Notes: generated by a model from the letters alone, not told the origin. Shown: positions 1-7,691, counted from the stretch's first letter. The stretch: 64,000 nucleotides of DNA from Anaerotruncus sp. MC2020 (GCA_000701945.1 KL370841.1:368310-432309); one strand, 5' to 3'. Numbers and translations are program-made.

Positions 1-1
1 T

Positions 2-706
2 TACAGTCTCAAGTCCTCCGGCTGTTTTATGAACACGGTCGCTTATCCTGCCTTTGCAGCCACACTTGCATCGAACCCGGAAGCCCTTGAACTTGCCAAT
101 GCATTAGATCCTGCGGCAGGAGAATATATGCGTCCGGCGCTGAACACAGTAGAACAGCTGATACGAAACGGATGTATTGATCTCAATGCGTGTGATGAAA
201 TTGAAGACAACTACACCCAGGTGATCCTGCGTTTTTTTGAAGGCGATGTACCGATGATGATCTGTACCGGGGATACTGTATCCGGCACGAAGAAACGAGA
301 AAGCCAGTCGGAAGCGTTCACCAATGAGCCTTTTGAATATACATTTTCACCGATACCTTTGACAGATGATGGCGGATACTTTATTGACAGTCCATCCATC
401 GAGTTCTCTGTCAACAAGAACTGTGATAATCCGGATATGACAAATGAATTTATGAGATTTCTGATCACAAAAGAAGAGCTGAATAATATGGCATCCCTGA
501 AGCGTCTGATGACGCCTACCACGGATCTGTCCTTTGATTCGGTTTACGCTCCTTTCGGCCAGATACCATCTGATCGCATTATTTCACCGGAAATGCTCGG
601 GATCACGGATCCGCTCACGGTCCAGATGCGTGTCGCGGCATTCCAAGTCGGAAAAGGTGAGCTTAGTATAGATGAAGCCGCCGCAATGTATGGAAGTTAT
701 GAATAG
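2..706 (+). CDS. ABC-type sugar/solute-binding protein, C-terminal part (cut by window start)
   Basis: The frame is open from the first bases of the window to a TAG at 704-706, so only the C-terminal ~234 residues are present. The pattern (a tyrosine- and proline-rich middle, the stretch FSVNKNCDNPDMTNEFMRFL, and a closing segment ending IDEAAAMYGSYE) is typical of extracellular solute-binding proteins of carbohydrate ABC transporters. These bind an oligosaccharide outside the membrane and deliver it to the permease. The N-terminus, signal peptide and lipobox lie outside the window. The next gene starts 14 bases later behind a GGAAGGA-type site, so the two are probably co-transcribed. Family is likely; ligand unknown. 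Confidence 0.7.
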   Translation, partial: YSLKSSGCFMNTVAYPAFAATLASNPEALELANALDPAAGEYMRPALNTVEQLIRNGCIDLNACDEIEDNYTQVILRFFEGDVPMMICTGDTVSGTKKRESQSEAFTNEPFEYTFSPIPLTDDGGYFIDSPSIEFSVNKNCDNPDMTNEFMRFLITKEELNNMASLKRLMTPTTDLSFDSVYAPFGQIPSDRIISPEMLGITDPLTVQMRVAAFQVGKGELSIDEAAAMYGSYE

Positions 707-720
707 GAAGGAACATAGTT

Positions 721-2436
721 ATGAATGCTAAAAAATCTTTTAGTATATCTGAAGAAAGAAGACGTATTTTACTTGTCGAGGACGATTATGTGAATCAGGA
801 AATGCTGAAGGCGACGCTTGGTGATGTATATGACATCGTGATCGCGGAAACCGGAGAGGAAGCGCTGGAAATCATTCAAAATCAGCATGAAACTCTCAGT
901 ATAGTTCTGCTCGATCTCAATCTTCCCGGCATTCAGGGTACCGACGTCCTCAGCAGGATAAAAAATGCTCCACAATATTCCCGTCTTCCGGTCATTGTGA
1001 TGACATCGGACAACGAGGCGGAGGTAGAATGCCTGAAACTTGGAGCAATAGATTTTATACCGAAGCCGTACCCTGCTTCAAAAGTGATCCTAGCCCGCAT
1101 ACTGCGAACGATAGAGCTCTCCGAAGACAGAGAGACGCTCCGGCTGACAGAACGGGATCAGCTGACCGGTCTTTACAACAAGGAATTCTTCTATCACTAT
1201 GCCGCGCAATTCGATCTGTATCACAAAGAAGCACCAACGGATGCGATCGTGTTTGATGTCAATCATTTTCATACATACAACGACCGTTACGGAAAAGCCA
1301 GCGGAGACGAGCTTCTGAAAAAAATCGCAAACAATGCAATGTCATATCTGGATGAGATTGGTGGCATCGTTTGCCGAAGCGTAGCAGATACCTTTATGAT
1401 GTACTGCATACACACAGACAATTACGAAGAACTGCTCGCACGTCTGTCTGCCTGTCTCGACGAGGACAGTATAAGCGGAAACCGTGTGCGTCTCAGAATG
1501 GGCGTTTACGTCAATGCTGATAAAAATGTTGACATAGAACGCAGATTTGACCGCGCAAAAATGGCGGCGGATACTGCCCGTGATCATCTGAATGCTCCGA
1601 TCGGCTTCTTTGATCATTCAATGCGTGAAGCGGAGATCCTTGAAGAACAGCTGATCGACGGTTTTCACACAGCACTCCGTGAAAAGCAGTTTGTCGTATA
1701 CTATCAGCCAAAATTCGATGTAAAACAGGACGTTCCGGTTTTAAGCAGCGCGGAAGCACTGGTACGCTGGAAACATCCGACGCTTGGACTGGTAAGTCCC
1801 GGTGTGTTTATTCCTCTGTTTGAGAAAAACGGACTGATTCAGGAGCTTGATAACTACGTCTGGTCGCAGGTCGCATCACAGATCAAAGACTGGAAGGAAA
1901 ACTTGAATATTATCCTGCCTGTCTCGGTAAACGTATCCCGTATCAATCTGTACGACCCGAAACTGACAGACAAGCTCCTGAATATCACTGAAATGAACGG
2001 ACTGACCACTGAAAACCTTTTACTTGAAATTACCGAATCGGCATATACGGAAAAAACCGATCAAATCATTACAACAGTCAAAAATCTGCGAAAGCTTGGT
2101 TTTTACATCGAAATGGATGATTTTGGCTGCGGTTATTCTTCTTTGAGTATGCTGATCGATATGCCGATAGATGCTCTTAAGCTGGATATACAGTTCATAC
2201 GCAGTGCATTCAAAGAGCAGAAGGATACCAGACTCCTCGAAGCAATGATCGGGCTTGCAAAATCCTTTGAAGTACCGACGATCGCCGAGGGCGTGGAAAC
2301 AGCTGAGCAGTATGCCGAGCTGAAAGCTATGGGCTGCAATATTATCCAGGGCTATTATTTCTCCCGTCCGCTTCCAAAAGAAGAATTTGAAAAATTGATC
2401 ATCAATGAACTGAAAAAGGAGGAACACGTATGCTAA
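721..2436 (+). CDS. Response regulator with REC, degenerate GGDEF and EAL domains (cyclic-di-GMP phosphodiesterase type)
   Basis: 571 residues in three domains. REC spans about 15-132 with acidic pair E20/D21, phospho-acceptor D65 and K115. A GGDEF-like domain follows at about 145-300, but its signature is SVADTF (220-225), so cyclase activity is unlikely. The EAL domain spans about 310-560 and keeps EAL (345-347), the EITES segment (436-440), DDFG (466-469), K487 and E523/E526 of the IAEGVE segment, so a working c-di-GMP phosphodiesterase is expected. Cytoplasmic. It overlaps the HPt gene by 7 bases, which points to a phosphorelay feeding D65. No histidine kinase is visible here; it may lie upstream of the window. 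Confidence 0.92.
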   Translation: MNAKKSFSISEERRRILLVEDDYVNQEMLKATLGDVYDIVIAETGEEALEIIQNQHETLSIVLLDLNLPGIQGTDVLSRIKNAPQYSRLPVIVMTSDNEAEVECLKLGAIDFIPKPYPASKVILARILRTIELSEDRETLRLTERDQLTGLYNKEFFYHYAAQFDLYHKEAPTDAIVFDVNHFHTYNDRYGKASGDELLKKIANNAMSYLDEIGGIVCRSVADTFMMYCIHTDNYEELLARLSACLDEDSISGNRVRLRMGVYVNADKNVDIERRFDRAKMAADTARDHLNAPIGFFDHSMREAEILEEQLIDGFHTALREKQFVVYYQPKFDVKQDVPVLSSAEALVRWKHPTLGLVSPGVFIPLFEKNGLIQELDNYVWSQVASQIKDWKENLNIILPVSVNVSRINLYDPKLTDKLLNITEMNGLTTENLLLEITESAYTEKTDQIITTVKNLRKLGFYIEMDDFGCGYSSLSMLIDMPIDALKLDIQFIRSAFKEQKDTRLLEAMIGLAKSFEVPTIAEGVETAEQYAELKAMGCNIIQGYYFSRPLPKEEFEKLIINELKKEEHVC

Positions 2437-2765
2437 CTGTTGAAAGACTTCAGGAATACGGCGCGGATACGAAAACAGGTCTGTCGCGCTGCGCCGGTAA
2501 CGAAGCTCTGTATCTTCGTCTCGTGGGCATCACCATTCAGGAGCTGTCCTCCTGTGCGCTAGGAGAAGCATTAGAAGCAGGTGATCTCGACAAAGCATAC
2601 TTTATCGCACATAAACTGAAAGGCGGCGTAAATAATATGGCACTCACGCCGATTGCCGACCCGTTGAGTGAGCTTACTGAATTGCTTCGGAATAAAACGC
2701 CGGGAGATTATAATGCACTTTACGCCAAGATTACCGCCAAAACAAATGAACTTGCCGCACTATAG
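2430..2765 (+). CDS. HPt domain phosphotransfer protein
   Basis: 111 residues. The HKLKGGVNNM segment near residue 61 is the HxxKG-type histidine phosphotransfer motif, and the rest is predicted helical as in HPt four-helix bundles. HPt proteins carry a phosphoryl group between receiver domains of hybrid kinases and response regulators. The ATG at 2430 overlaps the last codons of the REC-GGDEF-EAL gene, with AAAAAGGAGG at 2414-2423 as its ribosome binding site, so the pair is translationally coupled and the partner receiver is probably D65 of that protein (inference). Confidence 0.85.
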   Translation: MLTVERLQEYGADTKTGLSRCAGNEALYLRLVGITIQELSSCALGEALEAGDLDKAYFIAHKLKGGVNNMALTPIADPLSELTELLRNKTPGDYNALYAKITAKTNELAAL

Positions 2766-2820
2766 TTGATAAAAAGCAGAAAAACTAAAGACAGCTGTAA
2801 TAAACGGAGGAGTACGTGCA

Positions 2821-3057
2821 ATGGATAACGGATTCTCCATATTGATGCTTATTTTCGGAGCAGCTGTTATGCTGTACGCCGCGATTTTGTCTTCGGGGAA
2901 TTACAAACTTCTGCCGCTTACAGTTCAGCCCTCGCTGAGAAGAAAGGATAAAAAGGGGCAGACCAAACATATCGCTGCTGTAACAGCTGTCGTAGCAGTC
3001 CCCTTATTTTATCCGTATCTATCATTATTTCGCTTTTTATGTTTTTATAAAAGATAA
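2821..3057 (+). CDS. Small membrane protein of unknown function
   Basis: 78 residues with a good site (AACGGAGGAG) before the ATG. A hydrophobic helix at about 6-24 is followed by a basic stretch (RRKDKKGQTKH) and the start of a second hydrophobic segment near 51-62. The C-terminal end in this frame (YPYLSLFRFLCFYKR) is unlike a membrane helix. Shifting by one base after about 3008 would continue as a hydrophobic segment ending ISLFMFL, so a small frameshift is possible. No family recognised. Confidence 0.45.
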   Translation: MDNGFSILMLIFGAAVMLYAAILSSGNYKLLPLTVQPSLRRKDKKGQTKHIAAVTAVVAVPLFYPYLSLFRFLCFYKR

Positions 3058-3095
3058 TCGGGAACAGCTAATTAAGCCGTTCCCGATGTTTTTAT
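3057..3095 (+). terminator. Rho-independent terminator
   Basis: A perfect 9-bp inverted repeat (ATCGGGAAC, 3057-3065, with 3079-3087) is followed by a T-run. It closes the signalling operon. Confidence 0.8.
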
Positions 3096-3099
3096 ATAA

Positions 3100-3346
3100 T
3101 TAGCAGAGCTTTACAGGCTGTTTAGGTTCAAAAATAGTTGCCATATGAGGGATGCTTTAATGCAGCAGCTCTGTATAATCGGTCAGATCCCGTACAGAGC
3201 TGCTGTTGTTTTATCAAATTTAGTTGGCGTAAAAGTCACGATTATCGCCTCGAAATTGTATTTAATACAATTTCGAGGCAAAAATCAAGAGAATCATGAA
3301 ATATTATTGAAATTATCAGAATACCAATAAATGGTTGAATTGGATT
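3100..3346. repeat. Non-coding gap with a hairpin and a 33-bp palindrome
   Basis: No convincing gene. An 11-bp perfect inverted repeat (3165-3175 with 3193-3203) is followed by TGTTGTTTT and could be a second terminator. A near-perfect palindrome of 14-bp arms and 5-base loop lies at 3248-3280, followed by AAAAA. It could act as a bidirectional terminator or be a remnant of a mobile repeat. Confidence 0.5.
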
Positions 3347-4393
3347 TCAGTCATCATCTTTCAGCAGATACCTGTTGCTTACCACCTTCATACTCAGTTC
3401 AGCGCCTATATTGCTGCTGTATACAGGCTCAGTAGGACGAATAACGATACCTTCTTTTTTACCGCCGTTGGGATAGTTTCCGTCTGCTCGTTCAAGCAGA
3501 GCTTCGATTGTTGGATATTTCGCTGGCAGGTCTGTACCGACCTCTTCTATCGGAACAGTCGTGAACTCCAGTTCCCTGCATATTTCAAGCATTCTTTCAA
3601 GTCCGACACGCTTGCCGTTCTCCGTTACAGTGAAAACATACCACTCAGGTCTTTTGAGCTTCAGACGGTTCTGCTGTATACCCGGAGCGCAAAGCTCTCC
3701 TTGTACGGCGAACTCCTTCAAGCCCTCTTTTTCTGCGAACGCTTTGATTTTTTCCTTGTAGCCGCGATCGTTGACAAGCTTGTAGAAATCGCTGTTGCTA
3801 TCATCCTTGTACTCGTAGTTATGACCTGTAACATGGAAACCGTCTTCATCTATACTGATAGAGTGGGAACTGCCGTCCATTTTGGTGCTGATGTAGTATT
3901 CAAGCCCTGTGAACTCTTTTATGAGCTCAGGTGCAGCCTGCACCCTTGTCTCATCAGTTTTAGGAATACTTCTCGGCAGGTTTCCTATGACAGTACCGCC
4001 CGAAGTTGCACGCTCCTCTATTTCCCACTTGCGGACTCCGAGTATCTCGGTAACATCTGCCGCAAGTTCAATGTCAGCCGGTATCTCGGGGAATATACTT
4101 ATAGGCAGCAAAAGTCCCTGCGATACTTGTCCACGGAACTTCTGCGTTTTAAGACGAAATCCTTCGCCCATAATGTCGGTGTTCTTGTAGCTGGACGCTC
4201 TCATGAATTCATATTCGGGGCGTATTGGAAGAAAGCTGTCTATCTCAAAATATACTGCTAAGTCCATTGGTTTGAACTGTCCCTTATTTACTACGCACTG
4301 CCAGCCAAGAACATAAGCCAGCTCTATCCTGTCAGCTCCTTCGATAGGTTCTATTTTCCAGATACGCTGTATACTTGCTAATTTTCTGCTCAT
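3347..4393 (-). CDS. ATP-dependent RNA ligase, DraRnl (DRB0094, Rnl5) type
   Basis: 348 residues. The nucleotidyltransferase motif I is STKMDGSSHS with the predicted adenylated lysine K171. The motif-IIIa-like glutamate sits in FAVQGE (E233), motif IV is EGIVIRP (314-320) and motif V is SMKVVSN around K336. The first ~130 residues match the N-terminal OB-like module of the Deinococcus DraRnl family, which seals nicked RNA. The start has AAAGGAAA upstream. It lies only 28 bases after the last tRNA gene of array 1, on the same strand, with no terminator between them, so it is probably co-transcribed with the tRNAs. That context suggests tRNA repair (inference). Confidence 0.88.
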   Translation of the reverse strand: MSRKLASIQRIWKIEPIEGADRIELAYVLGWQCVVNKGQFKPMDLAVYFEIDSFLPIRPEYEFMRASSYKNTDIMGEGFRLKTQKFRGQVSQGLLLPISIFPEIPADIELAADVTEILGVRKWEIEERATSGGTVIGNLPRSIPKTDETRVQAAPELIKEFTGLEYYISTKMDGSSHSISIDEDGFHVTGHNYEYKDDSNSDFYKLVNDRGYKEKIKAFAEKEGLKEFAVQGELCAPGIQQNRLKLKRPEWYVFTVTENGKRVGLERMLEICRELEFTTVPIEEVGTDLPAKYPTIEALLERADGNYPNGGKKEGIVIRPTEPVYSSNIGAELSMKVVSNRYLLKDDD

Positions 4394-4421
4394 TGTTATC
4401 GTTTCCTTTCATAGTTTTTGG

Positions 4422-4496
4422 TGGTTCCCGTTGGAAGGCTCGAACTTCCATTATCGGAGTCAAAGACCGATGTCCTGCCCATTAGACGAAACGGAA
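4422..4496 (-). tRNA. tRNA-Gln (anticodon TTG), array 1
   Basis: Read on the minus strand: acceptor TTCCGTT pairs with AACGGGA, discriminator A, CCA encoded. The anticodon loop CTTTGAC gives TTG and the T-loop is intact. One T-T mismatch closes the anticodon stem. It abuts the next tRNA with no gap. Confidence 0.9.
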
Positions 4497-4572
4497 TGGT
4501 GCCTCCGGCAAGAGTCGAACTTGCGCCGCCAGGTTCTTCGGACCTGCGCTCTACCGGCTGAGCTACGGAGGC
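4497..4572 (-). tRNA. tRNA-like gene, anticodon position GAA (Phe) but C33, array 1
   Basis: Full cloverleaf: acceptor GCCTCCG/CGGAGGC, D-stem GCTC/GAGC, anticodon stem CAGGT/ACCTG, T-stem GCAAG/CTTGC, A73 and encoded CCA. The seven-base anticodon loop is CCGAAGA, which puts GAA at 34-36 but C instead of the near-universal U at position 33. It may be a decoy, a pseudo-tRNA or a misacylated species. The amino-acid assignment to Phe is by anticodon only. Confidence 0.7.
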
Positions 4573-4577
4573 AATAA

Positions 4578-4651
4578 TGGAGACTGTGACAGGAGTCGAA
4601 CCTGCGCTCATGGAGTTGCAGTCCATTGCCTTTCCACTTGGCTACACAGTC
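4578..4651 (-). tRNA. tRNA-Cys (anticodon GCA), array 1
   Basis: Acceptor GACTGTG/CACAGTC, discriminator T (usual for Cys), CCA encoded. Anticodon stem ATGGA/TCCAT encloses CTGCAAC, giving GCA. Confidence 0.9.
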
Positions 4652-4686
4652 ATCGTTGGGTATATGCTGCAAATAAGATACTGCTT

Positions 4687-4752
4687 AATGTGCGGAAATA
4701 ATTTGCGAATCAGAAAAAATGAACCGCGAAACTGCGCGCGCCCGCTCTGCGT
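4687..4752. repeat. Conserved inter-tRNA spacer, copy 1
   Basis: A GC-alternating spacer containing GAACCGCGAAACTGCGCGCG. It closely resembles the spacer at 13413-13479 in array 2, although the flanking tRNA genes differ. It may be a processing signal or a recombination point for exchanging tRNA genes (inference). Confidence 0.7.
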
Positions 4753-4826
4753 TGGTTCCCGCTGAAAGAATCGAACTTACATCTTCTGCGTCAGAAGCAG
4801 ATGTCCTACCATTAGACGAAGCGGAA
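4753..4826 (-). tRNA. tRNA-Gln (anticodon CTG), array 1
   Basis: Acceptor TTCCGCT/AGCGGGA, A73, CCA encoded. Anticodon stem TCTGC/GCAGA encloses TTCTGAC, giving CTG. It is the first tRNA after the small HTH gene (31 bases), with a CCCGCCC/GGGCGGG hairpin between them. Confidence 0.9.
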
Positions 4827-4857
4827 TTGTAGCCCCGCCCGACAAGGGCGGGAGTGT

Positions 4858-5088
4858 TTAATTAGTTATGATAATCTCGTCAATAGGCACATCAAGTATA
4901 TGTGCCAGTATGACTATGTTGTCGATAGAGGGCATAGCGTCTCCTCTCATCCACTTGAATATCGCTTGCGGCGTGTTGAAGCCGAATACTGTTTGTACAT
5001 CAGCCACCTTGAGTCCTTTGCCTTTTATCAAAGCTCTGATGTTTGCGCCTGTTGCTATCATATCGATAGTCGGAGCTGCTATGGGCAT
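4858..5088 (-). CDS. Small Xre-like HTH protein, array 1
   Basis: 76 residues from the ATG at 5088, chosen because AGAAAGGTGG lies just upstream. The segment ADVQTVFGFNTPQAIFKWMR is a lambda-repressor-type helix-turn-helix, and the tail LDVPIDEIII is typical of Xre proteins. It is about 60% identical to the HTH protein at 13734-13958. Both sit between a hairpin and a tRNA array on the same strand, with only 31 and 12 bases to the first tRNA. Probable role: regulator of its own tRNA-containing transcript (inference). An in-frame upstream start gives 96 residues but has no good site. Confidence 0.85.
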   Translation of the reverse strand: MPIAAPTIDMIATGANIRALIKGKGLKVADVQTVFGFNTPQAIFKWMRGDAMPSIDNIVILAHILDVPIDEIIITN

Positions 5089-5115
5089 AAAAATAACCAC
5101 CTTTCTGAATAGAAT

Positions 5116-5157
5116 AATAAAAACCGCCTGTGTGAGTTGATACTGCACACAGACGGC
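5116..5157 (-). terminator. Hairpin between small ORF and HTH gene, array 1
   Basis: An 11-bp stem (5124-5134 with 5146-5156) with one G-U-type position, followed on the minus strand by TTTTTATT. The equivalent hairpin in module 2 (13999-14033) has the same stem core and the same mismatched position, so structure and location are conserved. It may be an attenuator between promoter and HTH-tRNA genes. Confidence 0.7.
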
Positions 5158-5201
5158 ATTGTTCTATCAGAAGATGGTTTACAATGCAACACTATCTCTG
5201 C

Positions 5202-5351
5202 TCACCCTGTCATGGTGTCTGAACAAGCGCTTTTCTGTCCTGTGCGCAGCAAAACTGAGCCATTATCCTCCTGCTGGAAGAAATAGCTTGACTGCTGGAA
5301 ATCAAAAGCACAAATGTATGCAGACATAGCGTTGTTCATGATAGCGTTCAT
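5202..5351 (-). CDS. Small ORF of array 1 module (49 aa)
   Basis: 49 residues starting MNAIMNNAMSAYICAF, with AAAGGGTG seven bases before the ATG and a consensus promoter 57 bases upstream. Its end contains NGSVLLRT, which resembles ALIVLRT in the 35-residue ORF at the same place of module 2. That similarity supports real translation. It could be a leader peptide or a small partner of the HTH protein; no known family. Confidence 0.55.
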   Translation of the reverse strand: MNAIMNNAMSAYICAFDFQQSSYFFQQEDNGSVLLRTGQKSACSDTMTG

Positions 5352-5407
5352 TGTTTTCACCCTTTCGTTAGTAAGAATTCCGGGAGCTTTTCCCTTGTGT
5401 TGACATC

Positions 5408-5436
5408 ATTATATCACGGCATTACGGAAATGTCAA
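5408..5436 (-). promoter_or_regulatory. Consensus promoter of array 1 module
   Basis: TTGACA (5436-5431) and TATAAT (5413-5408) with a 17-bp spacer, reading into the small ORF, HTH gene and tRNAs. Bases around the -35 (GTTTACTTG) recur at the module 2 promoter. Confidence 0.85.
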
Positions 5437-5458
5437 GTAAACCTGTGGTATAGTTTTT

Positions 5459-5501
5459 ATCGGCAAGAATTTCTGTGCATTATCATTGATTTCTTGCCGA
5501 T
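5459..5501. promoter_or_regulatory. Probable operator: perfect 11-bp inverted repeat
   Basis: ATCGGCAAGAA (5459-5469) and its exact reverse complement (5491-5501), 21 bases apart. The right arm lies between -35 and -10 of the fic promoter, so a protein bound there would block fic. Candidate binders are the N-terminal HTH of the Fic protein or the small HTH protein. Confidence 0.65.
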
Positions 5502-5514
5502 AATATGATATAAT
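5486..5514 (+). promoter_or_regulatory. Promoter of fic-ogt
   Basis: TTGATT and TATAAT with a 17-bp spacer, 20 bases before the GTG start of fic. Divergent from the array 1 promoter. Confidence 0.85.
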
Positions 5515-5534
5515 AGAACTATGGAGGTGATACC

Positions 5535-6425
5535 GTGGAATACAGAAGTGTAGCCGAAATGGCTGAATTATGGGGAATATCCGAAAGGACAGTCCGCAAC
5601 TACTGTGCGGAAAGACGCATCGAAGGTGCTGTCCTTATCGGCAAAACCTGGAAAATCCCTGCCGATGCTGTCAGACCGGGACGCCGAAAACTGAAACGTC
5701 CAGAGACACTGCTTGAGGTTCTCAGAGAGCAGAAAAGCAGTAATCAGCACGGTGGTATCTATCACAAGTTACAGATCGAGCTGACCTATAATTCCAATCA
5801 TATTGAGGGAAGCAAGCTGACACACGACCAGACTCGCTATATATTTGAGACCAATACTTTAGGCTTTGAAAATGAAGCGGTAAACGTTGACGATATCGTC
5901 GAGACGGTCAACCACTTCCGCTGTATCGACTATGTTATTGAGAACGCAGAAAAGCCTTTAACAGAGGCGTTTATCAAGGAGCTTCACAAGATGCTGAAAA
6001 CAGGTACAGCCGACAGCAGAAAGGATTGGTTTGCGGTTGGGAAGTATAAAAAGTTTGCAAATGAAGTTGGCGGCGAAATGACTGCTGCTCCCGATGAAGT
6101 GCCTGCACAAATGAAAAAGCTCGTATCACAGTACAATGACCTGAAAGGAATCACGCTTGAAGATATAATCGACTTCCACTATCAGTTTGAGTCCATACAT
6201 CCATTTCAGGACGGCAACGGCAGAGTCGGCAGGCTTATAATGCTGAAGGAGTGCCTGCGGCATGATATAGTTCCGTTTATCATATCCGACGATCTGAAGA
6301 TGTTCTACTATCGCGGACTAAAGAACTGGGAACAGGAACGCGGCTGGCTGACGGATACAGTGCTGACAGCACAGGATTGTTTCAAGGCTTATCTTGATTA
6401 TTTTCAAATCAGATATCAGGGGTGA
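5535..6425 (+). CDS. Fic family protein with N-terminal HTH domain
   Basis: 296 residues from a GTG with GGAGGTGAT upstream. Residues 3-48 form a MerR/excisionase-like helix-turn-helix (MAELWGISERTVRNYC). The Fic core has the full catalytic motif HPFQDGNGRVGR (222-233), with H222 as base and D226 for the metal. The inhibitory motif SNHIEG (87-92) lies before the core, as in class II Fic enzymes, where its glutamate E91 blocks ATP. Family activity is AMP transfer to a protein hydroxyl; the target is unknown. The HTH suggests self-regulation through the inverted repeat in its promoter. It is followed after 7 bases by ogt. Confidence 0.92.
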   Translation: MEYRSVAEMAELWGISERTVRNYCAERRIEGAVLIGKTWKIPADAVRPGRRKLKRPETLLEVLREQKSSNQHGGIYHKLQIELTYNSNHIEGSKLTHDQTRYIFETNTLGFENEAVNVDDIVETVNHFRCIDYVIENAEKPLTEAFIKELHKMLKTGTADSRKDWFAVGKYKKFANEVGGEMTAAPDEVPAQMKKLVSQYNDLKGITLEDIIDFHYQFESIHPFQDGNGRVGRLIMLKECLRHDIVPFIISDDLKMFYYRGLKNWEQERGWLTDTVLTAQDCFKAYLDYFQIRYQG

Positions 6426-6432
6426 TGAAAGC

Positions 6433-6945
6433 ATGAATAACATATTTCACTATACCTCTCCCCTCGGCGGAATAACCCTCGCCAGTGACGGCAAAGCACT
6501 GACAGGCTTATGGTTTGACGGGCAGAAGTACTTTCCCCATAAACTTGTTGAAGAAAGCAGCGAAGCAGAGCTGCCGATATTCATGCAGACCTGCAACTGG
6601 CTCGATATTTATTTTGGCGGAAAAGAGCCGAGCTTCACTCCGCCTATAAGTCTGCACACAACGCCGTTCCGAAAGGCAGTATACGACATACTTCTTACGA
6701 TACCCTACGGACAGACAATGACCTATGGCGAGATAGCAAATATCATCGCAAATCAGCAAGGTGCTGAGCATATGTCGGCTCAGGCAGTCGGCAGTGCTGT
6801 GGGACATAACCCTATCTCGATAATAATTCCCTGTCACAGAGTTGTCGGAGCGGACGGAAGTCTGACAGGTTATGCAGGCGGACTGGATAAAAAGACAGCC
6901 CTTCTGAAACTTGAGAAGTACGAACTAGATTTTTCAGATTTTTGA
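6433..6945 (+). CDS. ogt: Methylated-DNA-protein-cysteine S-methyltransferase
   Basis: 170 residues. The active-site motif IPCHRVVG puts the acceptor cysteine at C134. The helix-turn-helix region PYGQTMTYGEIA precedes it, and the N-terminal ribonuclease-like domain is complete. The enzyme removes alkyl groups from O6-alkylguanine by a suicide reaction. The ATG at 6433 is chosen because GGGGTGATG lies just before it; a longer frame would overlap fic. It is in an operon with fic. Confidence 0.95.
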   Translation: MNNIFHYTSPLGGITLASDGKALTGLWFDGQKYFPHKLVEESSEAELPIFMQTCNWLDIYFGGKEPSFTPPISLHTTPFRKAVYDILLTIPYGQTMTYGEIANIIANQQGAEHMSAQAVGSAVGHNPISIIIPCHRVVGADGSLTGYAGGLDKKTALLKLEKYELDFSDF

Positions 6946-7012
6946 ACTTGCCGTGATATGGAATTTTTCCCGTATCTTCGGCGAATTTTGTGTTTTATCT
7001 TGTTTTGAAAAC

Positions 7013-7052
7013 TTGTCCTTTATTATAGCTTTTTGTAACTTGTAAAGGACAA
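7013..7052. repeat. Inverted repeat downstream of ogt
   Basis: TTGTCCTTTA (7013-7022) and its reverse complement (7043-7052), separated by 20 bases. There is no clean T-run, so terminator function is uncertain; a third GGACA follows. Confidence 0.35.
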
Positions 7053-7083
7053 ATAAAGGACAGAATTTGTGGGCATACTCCTG

Positions 7084-7557
7084 TTATTTTTTTGTTTTGA
7101 TTATATATTTTCTGCTTTTCTTTTCACCAATAGGATAGATTAGTTCCTTATCTAACATAGTACTAAATATAGCTCTGATTCTCGATGGTTTTAGGTTTAG
7201 CAATTCACAGGCTTGAGAGTTGGAGATAGAACCGTTCTCTCCGATATATTGGAGAATATCTTGCTCCTGCGTGCTTATTTCTTTGTTTTTTGTTTTATCG
7301 CCACTTATCGCCGTTTTATCGCCACTGGCGATAAAACCTAATGGAATTTCTACCTTAATCACATCATCCTCAAACAGCAAAGGCTCGCTGTTTGAATACA
7401 TTTTGGTGTACTTGTACAGGTTACGGACACCAGAGCCGAGCTCGTCAGATCTTCCGATATTATTGAAAAACCTTGCTATTATAGGATTTTTTGGAAATGG
7501 CGTTGAAGTAGTGAGAACGCGTCCGTAATGACAGGTTTTATTAGCATTTTCTGTCAT
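7084..7557 (-). pseudogene. Truncated AlbA-type regulator / RecG-like ATPase, C-terminal fragment
   Basis: 157 residues matching only the C-terminal part of the AlbA_2-HATPase_c_4 family (often named RecG-like): TPFPKNPIIARFFNNIGRSD and ELGSGVRNLYKY, then a winged-helix end (residues ~95-157). Full proteins are about 450-500 residues; the AlbA_2 domain and most of the ATPase fold are missing upstream, and the 240 bases before the ATG hold no matching frame. Probably a 5' deletion remnant. No good ribosome binding site. Confidence 0.7.
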
Positions 7558-7691
7558 AATCTTGTCTTTCTCAATTATTATTCTTGAGAGATAAGGGCTT
7601 GTATACTCGCGGTGCTGAAGCTTGCCAAGCTCGACGCGGGGGCGGTCAGCAGGGGAGAGTATATCTGCCTATGCGAAGCACGCAGCCGCAG

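Noticed and set aside
3145..3330. 61-codon frame on the plus strand
   Set aside because: It is formed by a hairpin and a palindrome; no start signal and no protein-like pattern.
3335..4261. 308-codon open frame on the plus strand
   Set aside because: It is antisense to the RNA ligase, which has clear motifs and a ribosome binding site; the plus frame has neither.
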